A stretch of 64,000 nt of DNA from an uncultured Poribacteria bacterium (GTDB lineage Bacteria > Poribacteria > WGA-4E > WGA-3G), in assembly GCA_951812525.1 (NCBI GenBank), contig OX638316.1, positions 3,218,506 through 3,282,505 on the forward strand. The letters run 5' to 3'. Positions 1 to 7,525 of the stretch are shown here, in pieces. Positions within the stretch are counted from its first letter, which is position 1. Each line of letters starts with the position of its first letter. The notes beneath the pieces were generated by a model. The model did no database searches and was not told the DNA's origin. It was given only the letters and a program-made list of their open reading frames with translations. The translations under genes were made by a program, and so were the position numbers.

Positions 1-2
1 CG

Positions 3-944
3 AAAGTTGGGCTTGCCAAAACCGGCAGGCGACGTTCTAACGTTTTTCAGGCACTGGACAATATACGCGAGGTGCTTACACCGAAGGTCCGTGAGCAGGT
101 GCTGTTGAAACCGAATTTTCTTTCCAGTACAAATCAGCTCGCTTCGTCGCATCCAGATGCGATGCGCGGTGCTCTTGATTTCTTACTGAGTACGCCACAG
201 CCGCCTAAAGAGGTGATCATCGCCGAAGGTGCCAATGAGAAATTTTCTGGTGAGGCATTTCAGGTTTTCGGCTATGAGGCACTCCAAGCCGAGTACGATC
301 TACCAATCCGACTCGTGGATTTACATCAAGAAACCGAGTGGGTAGAAACCACGGTTTTTCTTGCTGAACGTAATGAAGATACAGTCAGGATGCCGAAAAT
401 AGTCCTAGATTGTCCCTGCACGATCTCTGTTGCTATCGCTAAAACGCATGACGCTGGTGTTGTTACGCTTGCAATGAAGAATATGATTATGGGCACCCTG
501 CACAAGGATGACCGGATTAAAATGCACGGCTATCACAGCCACGCTGATCGAGTCCTTCCGCGCGAAGCACAGACGCTCAATATCAACTTGCTCCGTCTCT
601 CACGCCACCTTAAACCCGATATTGCTATCGTTGATGGCACTCTTGGATTACAAGGCAATGGACCCGGTGGCACGGATTCTGTCCCGCTCGGTATTGCAAT
701 TGCCAGTGATGATGTGTTCGCAGCCGACGCTGTCACGACCAAGGCGATGGGATTTGAACCGTTGGGGATTGGACTTTTCCATTACGCAAATGAAATGGGT
801 TACGGCATTGCAGATCTGAATAACATTGATGTCGTCGGACCCGCTGTTGAAACAGTTGCGACATCGTTTAAGCCGCATGAGACGGCTGAACTTCAATTCC
901 AGTGGCAGGAAACAAGTCCTGCAGAATATCTGGCAGCAGACTAA
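3..944 (+). CDS. DUF362 domain protein (5' partial)
   Basis: The reading frame is open from base 3 and runs to TAA at 942-944, giving 313 visible residues; the true start lies left of the window. A GTG at 72 is an internal valine, because the upstream codons (VGLAKTGRRRSNVF) continue the expected family N-terminus. The region KVREQVLLKPNF followed by a conserved H-P-D and later KTHDAGVVTLAMKNM is typical of DUF362 proteins, a family of unknown chemistry that is sometimes fused to ferredoxin domains; no cysteine cluster is seen here. The next gene starts 14 bases downstream, so the two may share a transcript. Family assignment is good, function unknown. Confidence 0.8.
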   Translation, partial: KVGLAKTGRRRSNVFQALDNIREVLTPKVREQVLLKPNFLSSTNQLASSHPDAMRGALDFLLSTPQPPKEVIIAEGANEKFSGEAFQVFGYEALQAEYDLPIRLVDLHQETEWVETTVFLAERNEDTVRMPKIVLDCPCTISVAIAKTHDAGVVTLAMKNMIMGTLHKDDRIKMHGYHSHADRVLPREAQTLNINLLRLSRHLKPDIAIVDGTLGLQGNGPGGTDSVPLGIAIASDDVFAADAVTTKAMGFEPLGIGLFHYANEMGYGIADLNNIDVVGPAVETVATSFKPHETAELQFQWQETSPAEYLAAD

Positions 945-957
945 CATAAGGAGAGTT

Positions 958-1848
958 ATGAAACGTTTCTATAATATCATTATTCTGTTTTCGATGCTTC
1001 TCACCGTGCCTGCGTGGGCTTGGTGGGGCGGTGGACACGATATCCTCACACAGGCAGCCGTCAAAGCACTTCCCGAAGAGATGCCTGAATTTTTTCGATC
1101 CGCCGAAAAAATGATTGCCCATTGCGTCTACGACCCAGACATATCGAAGGAGCGTGGCACACCACACGCACGACAAGCTGAATACGGTGAACACTACATT
1201 GACATAGAACTCCTAAAAGATCATCCCATTCCAGAGGGGCGAGAGGCACATATTAAGTTGTGTGCGGAGTTAGGACTTGCACCACGAGCGGTCGGCACAC
1301 TACCTTATGCCCTGGCAGAGTGGACTGAACGGCTCGCTGTCGCGTTCGCAGAGTATCGCAAATGGCCCGACAACCCAATGATTCAGAATAAATGCTATCT
1401 CTATGCCGGATTCCTTTCACATTATGCCCAGGATATGTGTCAACCCTTGCACCTAACCATTCATTTCGACGGTATGGTTCAGGAGGACGGGACGCGCTTG
1501 CATCGCGGTATCCATGAGAAGGTCGATTCGGCGGTGGAAATCTTGAAACTGGATCCGACAGAGCTCGCGAAAGCGCAACAGGTTGAAGCCGTTGACGATT
1601 TAATGCCAGCGATAATAGAACAGATTAAAGCAGGACACAGCTTGCTTGATAACGTTTACTCGCTCGCAGACGACTGGCAAAACTTGAAAAACCCGACACC
1701 CGAATTGGTCGATTTCACAAATGGTCGAGCGCGCGAATCGGTGCGTTGGACCGCATCACTCTATTTAACTGCGTGGAAACTTTCCGAGAATATTAAAATA
1801 CCGGGTTGGCTTGACCGCGCACAAAACGACGCAGATATGTCACATTAA
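958..1848 (+). CDS. Secreted S1/P1-type zinc nuclease / zinc-dependent phospholipase C fold protein
   Basis: The start chosen is ATG 958, nine bases after the beginning of AGGAG (949); an upstream in-frame codon at 826 would overlap the previous gene and spoil the signal peptide. Residues 1-21 form a signal peptide ending AWA, so the mature protein would begin with Trp22, as in nuclease P1, where the N-terminal Trp binds zinc. The expected zinc ligands can be traced: W22, H27, an Asp at 59 or 61, H79, H155, D159, H165, and the H186/D190 pair. With 296 residues the length fits the family. It probably acts outside the cytoplasm on nucleic acid or phospholipid; which substrate cannot be told. 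Confidence 0.8.
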   Translation: MKRFYNIIILFSMLLTVPAWAWWGGGHDILTQAAVKALPEEMPEFFRSAEKMIAHCVYDPDISKERGTPHARQAEYGEHYIDIELLKDHPIPEGREAHIKLCAELGLAPRAVGTLPYALAEWTERLAVAFAEYRKWPDNPMIQNKCYLYAGFLSHYAQDMCQPLHLTIHFDGMVQEDGTRLHRGIHEKVDSAVEILKLDPTELAKAQQVEAVDDLMPAIIEQIKAGHSLLDNVYSLADDWQNLKNPTPELVDFTNGRARESVRWTASLYLTAWKLSENIKIPGWLDRAQNDADMSH

Positions 1849-1877
1849 GATATATCATATTAAAAGGAGAAATAACT

Positions 1878-3266
1878 TTGCTACAACAATGGAAACCCGA
1901 TCCGACTTTTTACCCTTCCCCCAAGATGGCGATTGAAGCACCTGCTGAAGAGGTTGCTTATGTTGCGGCACCCCGGGATGACGGCAAACCCGATGCTATG
2001 TGTGTTGTTGATCTAAACGAAGCGTCTGATACATACGGACAGATTCTCAGTAGGTTGGAGCTCGGCGTTCGTGACGAAATTCACCACTTTAATTGGAACG
2101 CATGTAGTGCCTCACTCTGTCCGTACGCACCGCACCCTTACATAGAACGCCGCTACCTCGTTGTGCCAGCACTGCGCGGTTCTCATATCTATATCCTTGA
2201 TGTGAAACCCGACCCGAAAGCACCCCAACTCGTTAAAACCTTGACAGCTGATGAAGTTGAGGCGCGTTCGGGATATACCCGCCCACATACGGTGCATTGT
2301 GGACCCGAAGGAATCTACGTCAGTGCACTCGGTATGGCAGGTACGGAAGAGGGACCTGGCGGTATATTCCTCATGGATCACTACAACTTCAATATTCTGG
2401 GGCAGTGGGAAGTCGAACGTGGTGATCAATCCCTCTCTTACGATTTCTGGTGGCACTTGGGTTATGACATCGCCGTTACCAGTGAGTGGGGCACTCCGCC
2501 AATGATTGAAAACGGCGTAAGCCTTGAGGATTTAGGCGCGCGAAAATTCGGGCATAAGATCCATATTTGGGATATTCGACACCGTAAAAACATTCAGACC
2601 TTGGATTTGGGTGATGACTACCAGATGATCTTAGAATTGCGTCCCGCACATGATCCAACTAAGGCGCATGGATTCGTCAATGCAGTGCTGAATATGAACG
2701 ACCTTTCCAGTTCAATTTGGACATGGTACAAAGATGGAGACGATTGGGGTATTAAGAAGATTATTGATATCCCTGCGCAGGTGCCTGAGAATCCAGATGA
2801 CTTACCACCTGCCTTGAAGGATATCGGAATGATTCCGCCCCTTGTTACCGATCACATCCTTTCGTTGGATGACCGGTTCTTGTATATCTCCTGTTGGGGT
2901 ACTGGCGAACTGTTGCAATACGATGTCTCCGACCCATTCAACCCGAAGCATACTGGCACCCTTAAAATAGGCGGTATTACAAAATCGTATCCGCATCCGG
3001 CAGCCGGACCCGTCAGCGGCGGACCCCAGATGGTTGAATTAAGTCGAGACGGTAAGCGCCTCTATTTCACTAATTCTCTCTACGTCGCGTGGGATAATCA
3101 GTTCTACCCGGATGGCGCAAATGGATGGATGGTGAAGGCGGATGTAAATCCGGACGGCGGACTTGAATTAGATCCTAACTTCTTCGTTGATTTCGGCGAG
3201 AGTCGCGCCCATCAGATTCGCTTACAAGGTGGCGATAGTTCATCGGATACTTTTTGTTACTCGTAG
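1878..3266 (+). CDS. Selenium-binding protein (SBP56) family / methanethiol oxidase
   Basis: The TTG start at 1878 follows AAGGAG with eight bases of spacing. The 462-residue product matches the SELENBP1/MtoX beta-propeller family over its full length: RDEIHHFNWNACSASLC near residues 65-81 corresponds to the conserved His-rich and Cys segment, followed by YLVVPALRGSHIYILD, RPHTVHCGPEGIYVS and later SYPHPAAGPVSGGPQM and RAHQIRLQGGD. Characterised members oxidise methanethiol to formaldehyde, hydrogen peroxide and sulfide using copper. C76 is the candidate for the reactive or selenium-binding cysteine. No signal peptide is seen, while bacterial MtoX can be periplasmic. The family is certain, the substrate inferred. 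Confidence 0.9.
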   Translation: MLQQWKPDPTFYPSPKMAIEAPAEEVAYVAAPRDDGKPDAMCVVDLNEASDTYGQILSRLELGVRDEIHHFNWNACSASLCPYAPHPYIERRYLVVPALRGSHIYILDVKPDPKAPQLVKTLTADEVEARSGYTRPHTVHCGPEGIYVSALGMAGTEEGPGGIFLMDHYNFNILGQWEVERGDQSLSYDFWWHLGYDIAVTSEWGTPPMIENGVSLEDLGARKFGHKIHIWDIRHRKNIQTLDLGDDYQMILELRPAHDPTKAHGFVNAVLNMNDLSSSIWTWYKDGDDWGIKKIIDIPAQVPENPDDLPPALKDIGMIPPLVTDHILSLDDRFLYISCWGTGELLQYDVSDPFNPKHTGTLKIGGITKSYPHPAAGPVSGGPQMVELSRDGKRLYFTNSLYVAWDNQFYPDGANGWMVKADVNPDGGLELDPNFFVDFGESRAHQIRLQGGDSSSDTFCYS

Positions 3267-3373
3267 GGATAGGATAAAATTTCCCAATAGGCATGCCGCT
3301 GACAAGGTTTTAACGTCTTTTCTTAAGCGCGCACGCCTTTAAAACGCAGTTTTAAACGACGACTTTCTTAGAA

Positions 3374-3402
3374 GAGGGTGCGCAGTTCTCTGCAGCACCC
3401 TC
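3374..3402 (+). promoter_or_regulatory. Strong GC-rich hairpin upstream of membrane protein gene
   Basis: GAGGGTGC and GCAG pair with CTGC and GCACCCTC around a TTCT loop, with one bulged A. No T-run follows, so it is a poor intrinsic terminator. It lies 26 bases before the ATG at 3429 and could be a leader structure or a degenerate palindromic repeat. Confidence 0.45.
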
Positions 3403-3428
3403 ACACTATCAGTGGAAAGATATTTTTT

Positions 3429-4082
3429 ATGGACGCTATTTCATGGGTAGGCTACATTAGCCTCGGTGTATTTCACGGTATTAATCCGGGTATGGGATGG
3501 CTTTTTGCGGTTGCACTCGGCATGCAGGAAAAACGGAGAAGTGCTGTTATTGGGGCACTCTTCCCAATGGCACTCGGACATGCGATTTCGATCGGGGCTG
3601 TGGTTCTGGTGATCGTTTTCGCACAACAACAGATATCGGGGAATGTGCTTGGGATCGCCTGTGCAGTTGTTCTGTTCGGTTTTGGGTTATATAAGTTCTT
3701 CCGAGCGCGGCATCCGAGGTGGGTAGGGATGCGCGTTAATTTCAAAGACTTGACAATCTGGTCTTTTCTGATGGCTTCCGCACACGGGGCAGGTTTGATG
3801 CTCGCACCGCTGTTATTGCGGATGCCGACTGCATCGGCACATTCTGGGCATACCCACCACGCATCGGCAACTATGACGGATAGTGCGACAACATTATTAT
3901 CCGCAGTCGGCGTGCATACCCTCAGTTTTTTCGTTGTAACAGGGGTTGTAGCAGTTGTCGTTTATGAAGTGATAGGATTGGCACTGCTTCGCAAGGCGTG
4001 GTTTAATCTGGATCTGTTGTGGTCCATCGCTTTGATGATTGCTGGTGTTGTCACGGTCGTCATGCTTTTCTGGGGACATTAG
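3429..4082 (+). CDS. Polytopic membrane protein with histidine-rich loop (NicO/RcnA-like, uncertain)
   Basis: ATG 3429 is preferred; starting at 3378 would put the strong hairpin at 3374-3402 inside the coding region. The 217-residue product has about six hydrophobic segments. It opens with SLGVFHGINPGMGWLFAVALG, a segment seen in a family of bacterial inner-membrane proteins of unknown role that are sometimes annotated as transporters. A cytoplasmic or periplasmic loop near residues 137-150 is rich in His (AHSGHTHHASA), as in nickel/cobalt exporters of the RcnA/NicO group. Metal transport is therefore plausible but not shown. The ribosome site is weak (GGAAAG). No partner gene is evident. 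Confidence 0.6.
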   Translation: MDAISWVGYISLGVFHGINPGMGWLFAVALGMQEKRRSAVIGALFPMALGHAISIGAVVLVIVFAQQQISGNVLGIACAVVLFGFGLYKFFRARHPRWVGMRVNFKDLTIWSFLMASAHGAGLMLAPLLLRMPTASAHSGHTHHASATMTDSATTLLSAVGVHTLSFFVVTGVVAVVVYEVIGLALLRKAWFNLDLLWSIALMIAGVVTVVMLFWGH

Positions 4083-4174
4083 GCGAGAATGGATTTGGTA
4101 TAACTCCCGTGCTAAATGTTAATCTTGTACTTCAAATCGTTGGCTTCATCACCTGTTATGCCGCGGAAACCCCA

Positions 4175-4729
4175 TTATTCCTTAATCTGTTCAGCAAGCA
4201 ATGCAACGCCGTATCTTTCTTGCAATGCACGTAGGTCAGCGAAGTCTGTATCTTGCAACGTATAACCAGAATGTGAACGCACTTGATAATCGACCGACAA
4301 ACACTGTACCTCCCGTCCTCCGATAAAGCCCACGGCGTTCAACTCCGATTCGGTGATAACCCAGTCGATCTCCCCGGGACCGTAGATTGCGCCTCCATCT
4401 TCAGTAAGGTCGATGACATGAAAGTCAATCAGCCCGTGCAATTGATGTCCCATCACAAAGTTTCGATCCTTACGGTCATCTGTAGGGATGTCAACAAAAC
4501 CGCGTGCAAAGAGTGCTTCGGTAAGTATCGCTGCAGCTTCCCATGAGATGATAATATCCAGATCCTGATGCTCCCGAGTGCATTCACCTAATAGCGCATC
4601 AACACCCCAGCCACCATCAATCCAGACCTTGATGCCCAGTTCGTCAAAAAGATCGAGAAACCAGTGAACCATATCAGCAGTCATAGGACTTGCGCATTCA
4701 CAATCAGTAAGTGGGTAGTTACTTTTCAT
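4175..4729 (-). CDS. Nucleotidyltransferase, AadB/LinB-like fold
   Basis: The product (184 residues from ATG 4729; a TTG at 4753 is an alternative) carries IDGGWGVDALLG followed by a conserved HQDLDI, the nucleotide-binding and metal-binding pattern of small nucleotidyltransferases related to lincosamide and aminoglycoside adenylyltransferases. The last Asp pair would bind magnesium. The C-terminal part (SGYTLQDTDFADLRALQERYG) also fits this family. Many chromosomal members have no role in drug resistance, so no resistance phenotype is claimed. It sits first in a minus-strand group with the protease-like gene at 4767, but with no clear ribosome site. Confidence 0.75.
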   Translation of the reverse strand: MKSNYPLTDCECASPMTADMVHWFLDLFDELGIKVWIDGGWGVDALLGECTREHQDLDIIISWEAAAILTEALFARGFVDIPTDDRKDRNFVMGHQLHGLIDFHVIDLTEDGGAIYGPGEIDWVITESELNAVGFIGGREVQCLSVDYQVRSHSGYTLQDTDFADLRALQERYGVALLAEQIKE

Positions 4730-4766
4730 TTTATTCGTACGACTGTTATGCAATACGTTAAGAGTG

Positions 4767-5129
4767 CTATGATGTAGAAACCTTTTCTAACGCAACAGCT
4801 TGGTTCACAAAATTGATTGATAGTCTGTATTCTCTTAACAAATGGGTGCCTATAAGAATTTCATGATTAGCGACGAAAGTCGCCTCTGCTTGAATAACCC
4901 TACCATCAAAAGGAAAATCGACTAAGTACACAGATTCCTCAATTGTTTGTCCTCCAGCTAAAGCGGAAGTTACTTGACCAACATAACGATCATTCAAGGA
5001 ATTACGTAGAGATTCGGGTAATTCTAAATCTCCGTTGAAACCTGTATCAATGGTAGCTCTCCAATTTTGACCAGTAATCGATAGTATAATTGTTGGAACA
5101 CCATTAGTTGAAACTGTTCCCCGAATCAC
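4767..5129 (-). CDS. Retropepsin-like clan AA aspartic protease
   Basis: A 120-residue protein with IDTGFNGDL at residues 27-35, the D-T-G active-site turn of retroviral-type aspartic proteases, and a second hydrophobic segment (ILIGTHLLREYRLSINF) near the C-terminus that matches the family's GxxLL-type strand. Single-domain members work as homodimers, each giving one Asp (D28). Its start codon overlaps the stop of the upstream gene at 5126-5129 (ATGA), so the two are translationally coupled. Such small cytoplasmic proteases are often found paired with a short gene; substrate unknown. Confidence 0.75.
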   Translation of the reverse strand: MIRGTVSTNGVPTIILSITGQNWRATIDTGFNGDLELPESLRNSLNDRYVGQVTSALAGGQTIEESVYLVDFPFDGRVIQAEATFVANHEILIGTHLLREYRLSINFVNQAVALEKVSTS

Positions 5130-5377
5130 CGATGTCCTCCCTTGCGAAAATAGGTTTCAGAGCCAACGCGTTCAAAAAAGAGCGGAGAATCCAACCCTTC
5201 AGAGTTTCTTTGAAGAACAACATCTTGGATTGAGGTGCCAAACCAAATTCGCTTGCTCTTAGGGTCGATTCCTACTGTCTGTCCAATTCGATCCGAAAGA
5301 TTGTGTTGTTTTTGATATTCCTCCCAGATATGTTTGGCTTCTCGGGAATCAGTATGTGTCCAGTCTGGATGTTCCAT
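5126..5377 (-). CDS. Small hypothetical protein paired with the aspartic protease (DUF5678-like)
   Basis: ATG 5377 is chosen because AAGGGGG stands just upstream on the minus strand; the codon at 5425 has no such site. The 83-residue product begins MEHPDWTHTDSREAKHIW and contains GQTVGIDPKSKRIWFGTS, a layout like DUF5678 proteins, which are short and commonly adjoin retropepsin-like genes. The stop overlaps the next gene's start by four bases. It could be an antitoxin, a substrate or a chaperone of the protease; the sequence does not decide. Confidence 0.6.
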   Translation of the reverse strand: MEHPDWTHTDSREAKHIWEEYQKQHNLSDRIGQTVGIDPKSKRIWFGTSIQDVVLQRNSEGLDSPLFFERVGSETYFRKGGHR

Positions 5378-5476
5378 TATCAATTCCCCCTTTGTGTCAT
5401 TTTCGTTAACTACTACAAAATTCATTACGGTTACAGTCAGAAGACGCTGATTCCATTAAACCCACACGCATTATTA

Positions 5477-6040
5477 TCAAAGGACCTTCAACGCCGCTTC
5501 ATATCTGTCTCTAACAATATCTTGAACATCTTCCCGTAGTTTTTGCCAGCTCCGTTGCAGTTTTTCTTTCACCCATAGCCTACCTTCATCAATTCCCATT
5601 CCATGATGCACATAAGCCAAGTACAGAAGCGACGGGGGTTGTTCAATGTGAGACATGGCATCGGCATTAGCGAGACATGCTCCCTCTGCACTCCGATGTT
5701 CAATTCTTACACTTGCTCGGTGTGATGCAATAGCATCCTTGACCGCTTCTGTTTTTTCTTCTGGATAGCCGAAACGCTTGAGGAGTTTCTCTGCTTCAAT
5801 CGGACCGTGAATATGGTGATCCGCATAGAGTGCTTCGTCTTTTATGCTGGCGTAATCATGAAGTAACGCCGCAAATTCCACAATTTCAGGATCAGCATCA
5901 AAGCGAGGAGCGAGTTGTTTCGCGTTTTGAACGACCTGTAGGATATGGTGGGTCCAAATGTCGTAGCCGAAGATATTGGTATCAGCGGCACAAGCCTGTT
6001 CCACAATTTTCTCAATTTTATTTCTTATGGTTTCAATCAT
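5477..6040 (-). CDS. HD-domain phosphohydrolase
   Basis: The 187-residue product from ATG 6040 (AAGAAG upstream) contains the metal-binding HD signature: H31/H32, then HD at 61-62 in FAALLHDYAS, followed by DHHIHGP near 74-80 and a later D in LANADAMSH. This matches small HD hydrolases of the YedJ/PA4606 type, which cleave phosphate from nucleotides or related molecules. It is transcribed away from the DUF4432 gene; the 354-base gap between them holds a clear promoter for the opposite strand. Substrate not predictable. Confidence 0.75.
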   Translation of the reverse strand: MIETIRNKIEKIVEQACAADTNIFGYDIWTHHILQVVQNAKQLAPRFDADPEIVEFAALLHDYASIKDEALYADHHIHGPIEAEKLLKRFGYPEEKTEAVKDAIASHRASVRIEHRSAEGACLANADAMSHIEQPPSLLYLAYVHHGMGIDEGRLWVKEKLQRSWQKLREDVQDIVRDRYEAALKVL

Positions 6041-6394
6041 GAAGGATCTTCTTTTCAATCACTCATATCACAACATACTATTAATATTGCGAGTGAGTGC
6101 ATTCGGCACAGTGAATCGCGCAGTTGCCACGGTTCGTTTTCAACAACATTAAGAATACCATAAAATTGAGGTTGAAGCAACCGAAAATGAGGCTCCATAA
6201 AGATAGAGTCCTTACTTCTAAGGAGAGTGAATTCTCACTGTCCTAAAAGGGAAAACTTGCCTTTTTTTACCATCTGTGCTATAATTTCATTTCAATATAC
6301 TGAAATCTATGATTCGTTTTCTTAATACTGGCTTGAAAGGAACGCCCTTGAATCGAAACTCTCAAGCTGCACATCGAAAAAGGAGAACCTCAAC
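6041..6394. other. Divergent intergenic region
   Basis: This gap separates the HD gene (minus) from the DUF4432 gene (plus). It holds a good promoter-like pair at 6257-6285 for the plus strand. No open frame with a ribosome site or RNA gene is evident in the rest. Confidence 0.6.
6257..6285 (+). promoter_or_regulatory. Sigma-70-type promoter for the DUF4432 gene
   Basis: TTGCCT (6257) and TATAAT (6280-6285) are separated by 17 bases. Transcription would begin near 6292, leaving a leader of about 100 bases before the TTG start at 6395. Confidence 0.65.
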
Positions 6395-7483
6395 TTGATA
6401 AACCTATATGGAGCAACTTATGACAGAATGCAGCTGCTTCGCCACGTCGGAGATGTGTCGCAAATTGCCCATGCCAAAATATATCAGCTAACGGATGGCA
6501 ATGAAAAGGGCGTTGATGCAATTGACTTCCGAACTGGAAGTGGTCTTGGTTTCACCGTCCTACCGAGCCGCGGGTTAGATATCTCTTACGCCGAATATCA
6601 GGGCATTCCGCTCTGTTGGCGTTCCAGCACCGGTGATGTCAGCCCCGCATATTATGAACCGGATGGACTCGGTTGGCTACGCGGTTTCTACGGCGGTTTA
6701 TTGACTACCTGTGGTATGCGGCAGGTCGGCGTACCGAGCGAGGATAACGATGAGGCATTAGGACTTCACGGTAGAGTTTCGCATATCCCCGCGAAAAACG
6801 TTTGGGTCGATAGCCGATGGGAAGGGCAACGCTATATGCTCTGGGCGCAGGGGAAGGTTAAAGAAACCGCCGCTTTAGGTGAACATCTCTCGCGTACCCG
6901 CAGGATTTGGACAGAATTAGGTTCGCGGACGTTGCATATTGAAGATATCGTCGAAAACTTGGGATACCAAGATTCACCGCACATGTATCTCTTCCATATT
7001 AACGTTGGATTTCCGATTCTCACCCAAGACAGCGAACTGATCGCTCCCTCTTCACAAGTCACACCGCGGGATGAAACGGCTGCTGCAGACTTGAATAACT
7101 ATAACTTGTGTGAGCCACCAACTGTTGATTTTCAGGAACAGGCATTCTATCATGAAATGGAACCCGATGTTGATAATCACATCTATGTTGCACTCGTAAA
7201 TCGCAATTTTAACAATGGGCAAGGCATCGGCGTATCGGTACGCTACCACAAAACACAGTTCCCGAACTTCGTCCAGTGGAAAATGTGTGGTGAGGGTACT
7301 TATGTTATGGGCTTAGAACCATCAAACTGTGGCGTAGAAGGAAGAGCAAAGGAACGCGAACGCGGTACCCTACAGTTTATTGAACCCGGTGGCAGGAGAC
7401 ATTATGAAGTGGAGATCGGTGTGTTAACCTCTAACGCCGAGATTGATGAGTTTCAAGAGAAAATCGCAAGAACCCAAAATTAA
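6395..7483 (+). CDS. DUF4432 family aldose 1-epimerase-like protein
   Basis: TTG 6395 follows AAAAGGAGA with ten bases of spacing. The 362-residue product reads as a DUF4432 protein, a galactose-mutarotase-fold family: VLPSRGLDISYAEYQGIPLCWRS near 50-72, YGGLLTTCGMRQVG near 110, GLHGRVSHIPA near 127 and NVGFPIL near 203. Family members probably bind or epimerise sugars or sugar acids, and often accompany dehydrogenases and sugar permeases. No sugar operon is next to it here. Cytoplasmic, with no signal peptide. Confidence 0.85.
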   Translation: MINLYGATYDRMQLLRHVGDVSQIAHAKIYQLTDGNEKGVDAIDFRTGSGLGFTVLPSRGLDISYAEYQGIPLCWRSSTGDVSPAYYEPDGLGWLRGFYGGLLTTCGMRQVGVPSEDNDEALGLHGRVSHIPAKNVWVDSRWEGQRYMLWAQGKVKETAALGEHLSRTRRIWTELGSRTLHIEDIVENLGYQDSPHMYLFHINVGFPILTQDSELIAPSSQVTPRDETAAADLNNYNLCEPPTVDFQEQAFYHEMEPDVDNHIYVALVNRNFNNGQGIGVSVRYHKTQFPNFVQWKMCGEGTYVMGLEPSNCGVEGRAKERERGTLQFIEPGGRRHYEVEIGVLTSNAEIDEFQEKIARTQN

Positions 7484-7525
7484 CACCAATGTCAATGGAA
7501 ACCGAGTTATTAAGAGGAGAAACCA

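Noticed and set aside
826-957. A longer start for the S1/P1-type protein
   Set aside because: It would overlap the DUF362 gene and hide the signal peptide; ATG 958 has AGGAG in place.
4175-4729. An acquired drug-resistance gene
   Set aside because: The fold fits, but there is no mobile element beside it, and chromosomal relatives with other roles are common.
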